Positions 26,386-26,685 of a stretch of 26,685 bases of DNA are shown in pieces; within the stretch, counting starts at the first letter, position 1, and every line of letters starts with the position of its first letter. Origin of the DNA: CAZVLE01 sp964627855 (GTDB taxonomy: Bacteria; Bacillota; Dethiobacteria; DTU022); contig CAZVLE010000041.1 in the NCBI GenBank assembly GCA_964627855.1, positions 1 to 26,685 on the forward strand, in the 5' to 3' direction. The translations under genes and the position numbers were made by a program. The notes beneath the pieces are model-generated. The model was given only the letters and a program-made list of their open reading frames with translations, had not been told where the DNA came from and did not search any database.

Positions 26386-26685
26386 GTACAAAGAAACATA
26401 AGTGGTAGCAAACCAGGTAAACTTTGCGGCTTAGGTCCAGCAGGATTTCCCGGATAGTCACCAGTCGTTACCGATCTGGCAGTTCCCTTTTCAGACTATC
26501 CCTACCGTGTCACCATCGATAGAACTGGATTACCACTTAGCTCACACTTTAATCCCTGGTTTGCCTCTCTTGCGAGAGCAGTCTAGAAGATTTCCTCCCT
26601 GACGTCTGACCTCCCCTAGCCTCTTTTGCAGAATAGGTTTAAGAAATCATGATTTCCTCCACCTATTCCACTCAAGGCAGGCTAC
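26385..26685 (-). ncRNA. ole: OLE RNA, 3' half (5' part beyond window)
   Basis: About 300 bases without a reading frame lie upstream of oapA and continue past the window edge. Read on the minus strand they fold well. Helices I can pair: 26661-26668 with 26631-26638 (8 bp) enclosing a smaller stem; a CUCUC/GAGAG hairpin with a GCAA tetraloop at 26565-26578; 26555-26564 with 26408-26417 (10 bp, perfect); 26531-26539 with 26399-26407 (9 bp, perfect); 26494-26501 with 26452-26459 (8 bp); a GUAA-capped hairpin at 26461-26479; 26608-26621 with 26428-26437 (two-part). The location next to oapA and dxs is the established position of OLE (ornate, large, extremophilic) RNA, about 600 nt in known cases. 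The 3' end is approximate. Confidence 0.85.

Noticed and set aside
26385..26685. RNase P RNA, tmRNA, group I or II intron, or a common riboswitch
   Set aside because: None of their conserved cores (for example the RNase P GAGGAAAGTCC block, a tmRNA tag frame, or an intron domain V) is present; location and fold fit OLE RNA better.
1..26685. CRISPR array, insertion sequence, tRNA or rRNA genes
   Set aside because: No spaced direct repeats, transposase, terminal repeats or tRNA/rRNA signatures were seen on either strand.

Overview
This window comes from the chromosome of a clostridial-type member of the Bacillota, probably an anaerobe. The pointers are an IspH protein fused to S1 RNA-binding repeats, a type 2 isopentenyl-diphosphate isomerase next to MEP-pathway genes, the order trpS-scpA-scpB-rluB-cmk-plsC-ispH, and the order (OLE RNA)-oapA-dxs-tlyA-nadK-recN. 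Genus cannot be read from the sequence. Every supported gene lies on the minus strand, so transcription runs from position 26685 down to position 1. Genes are packed with overlaps or tiny gaps. I saw no convincing strong terminator, tRNA, rRNA, CRISPR array or insertion sequence.

Layout in the direction of transcription. (1) 26685-23053: the 3' half of a large structured RNA, identified as OLE RNA, then oapA (its membrane protein partner), dxs and tlyA. (2) 22986-17647: nadK, recN, a CBS-PAS-PAS sigma-54 activator, and a Nudix hydrolase whose start appears to be an AUC codon. (3) 17505-15432: xerD and deoB, preceded by a 141-bp leader with competing inverted repeats. (4) 15429-12153: an 880-residue DHH-CBS-tRNA nucleotidyltransferase and a site-2-type membrane protease. 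(5) 12094-7646: trpS, scpA, scpB, rluB, cmk, plsC. (6) 7591-1: ispH-S1 fusion, fni, a DUF512 PDZ/radical-SAM protein, der, plsY and an HD-domain protein that runs off the window.

The genes share two themes. The first is membrane and lipid building: dxs, ispH and fni make isoprenoid precursors, plsC and plsY make phosphatidic acid, and OapA anchors the OLE ribonucleoprotein in the membrane. The second is RNA and ribosome maintenance and chromosome upkeep: tlyA, rluB, der and the tRNA nucleotidyltransferase on one side, scpAB, xerD and recN on the other. The most notable object is the OLE RNA/OapA pair at the right edge, with several perfectly complementary helices, two of them in pseudoknot order. 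Second is the probable AUC-initiated Nudix gene. Third, sporulation genes and argR that usually interleave with this gene set are missing at several places, which suggests a lineage that does not form spores.
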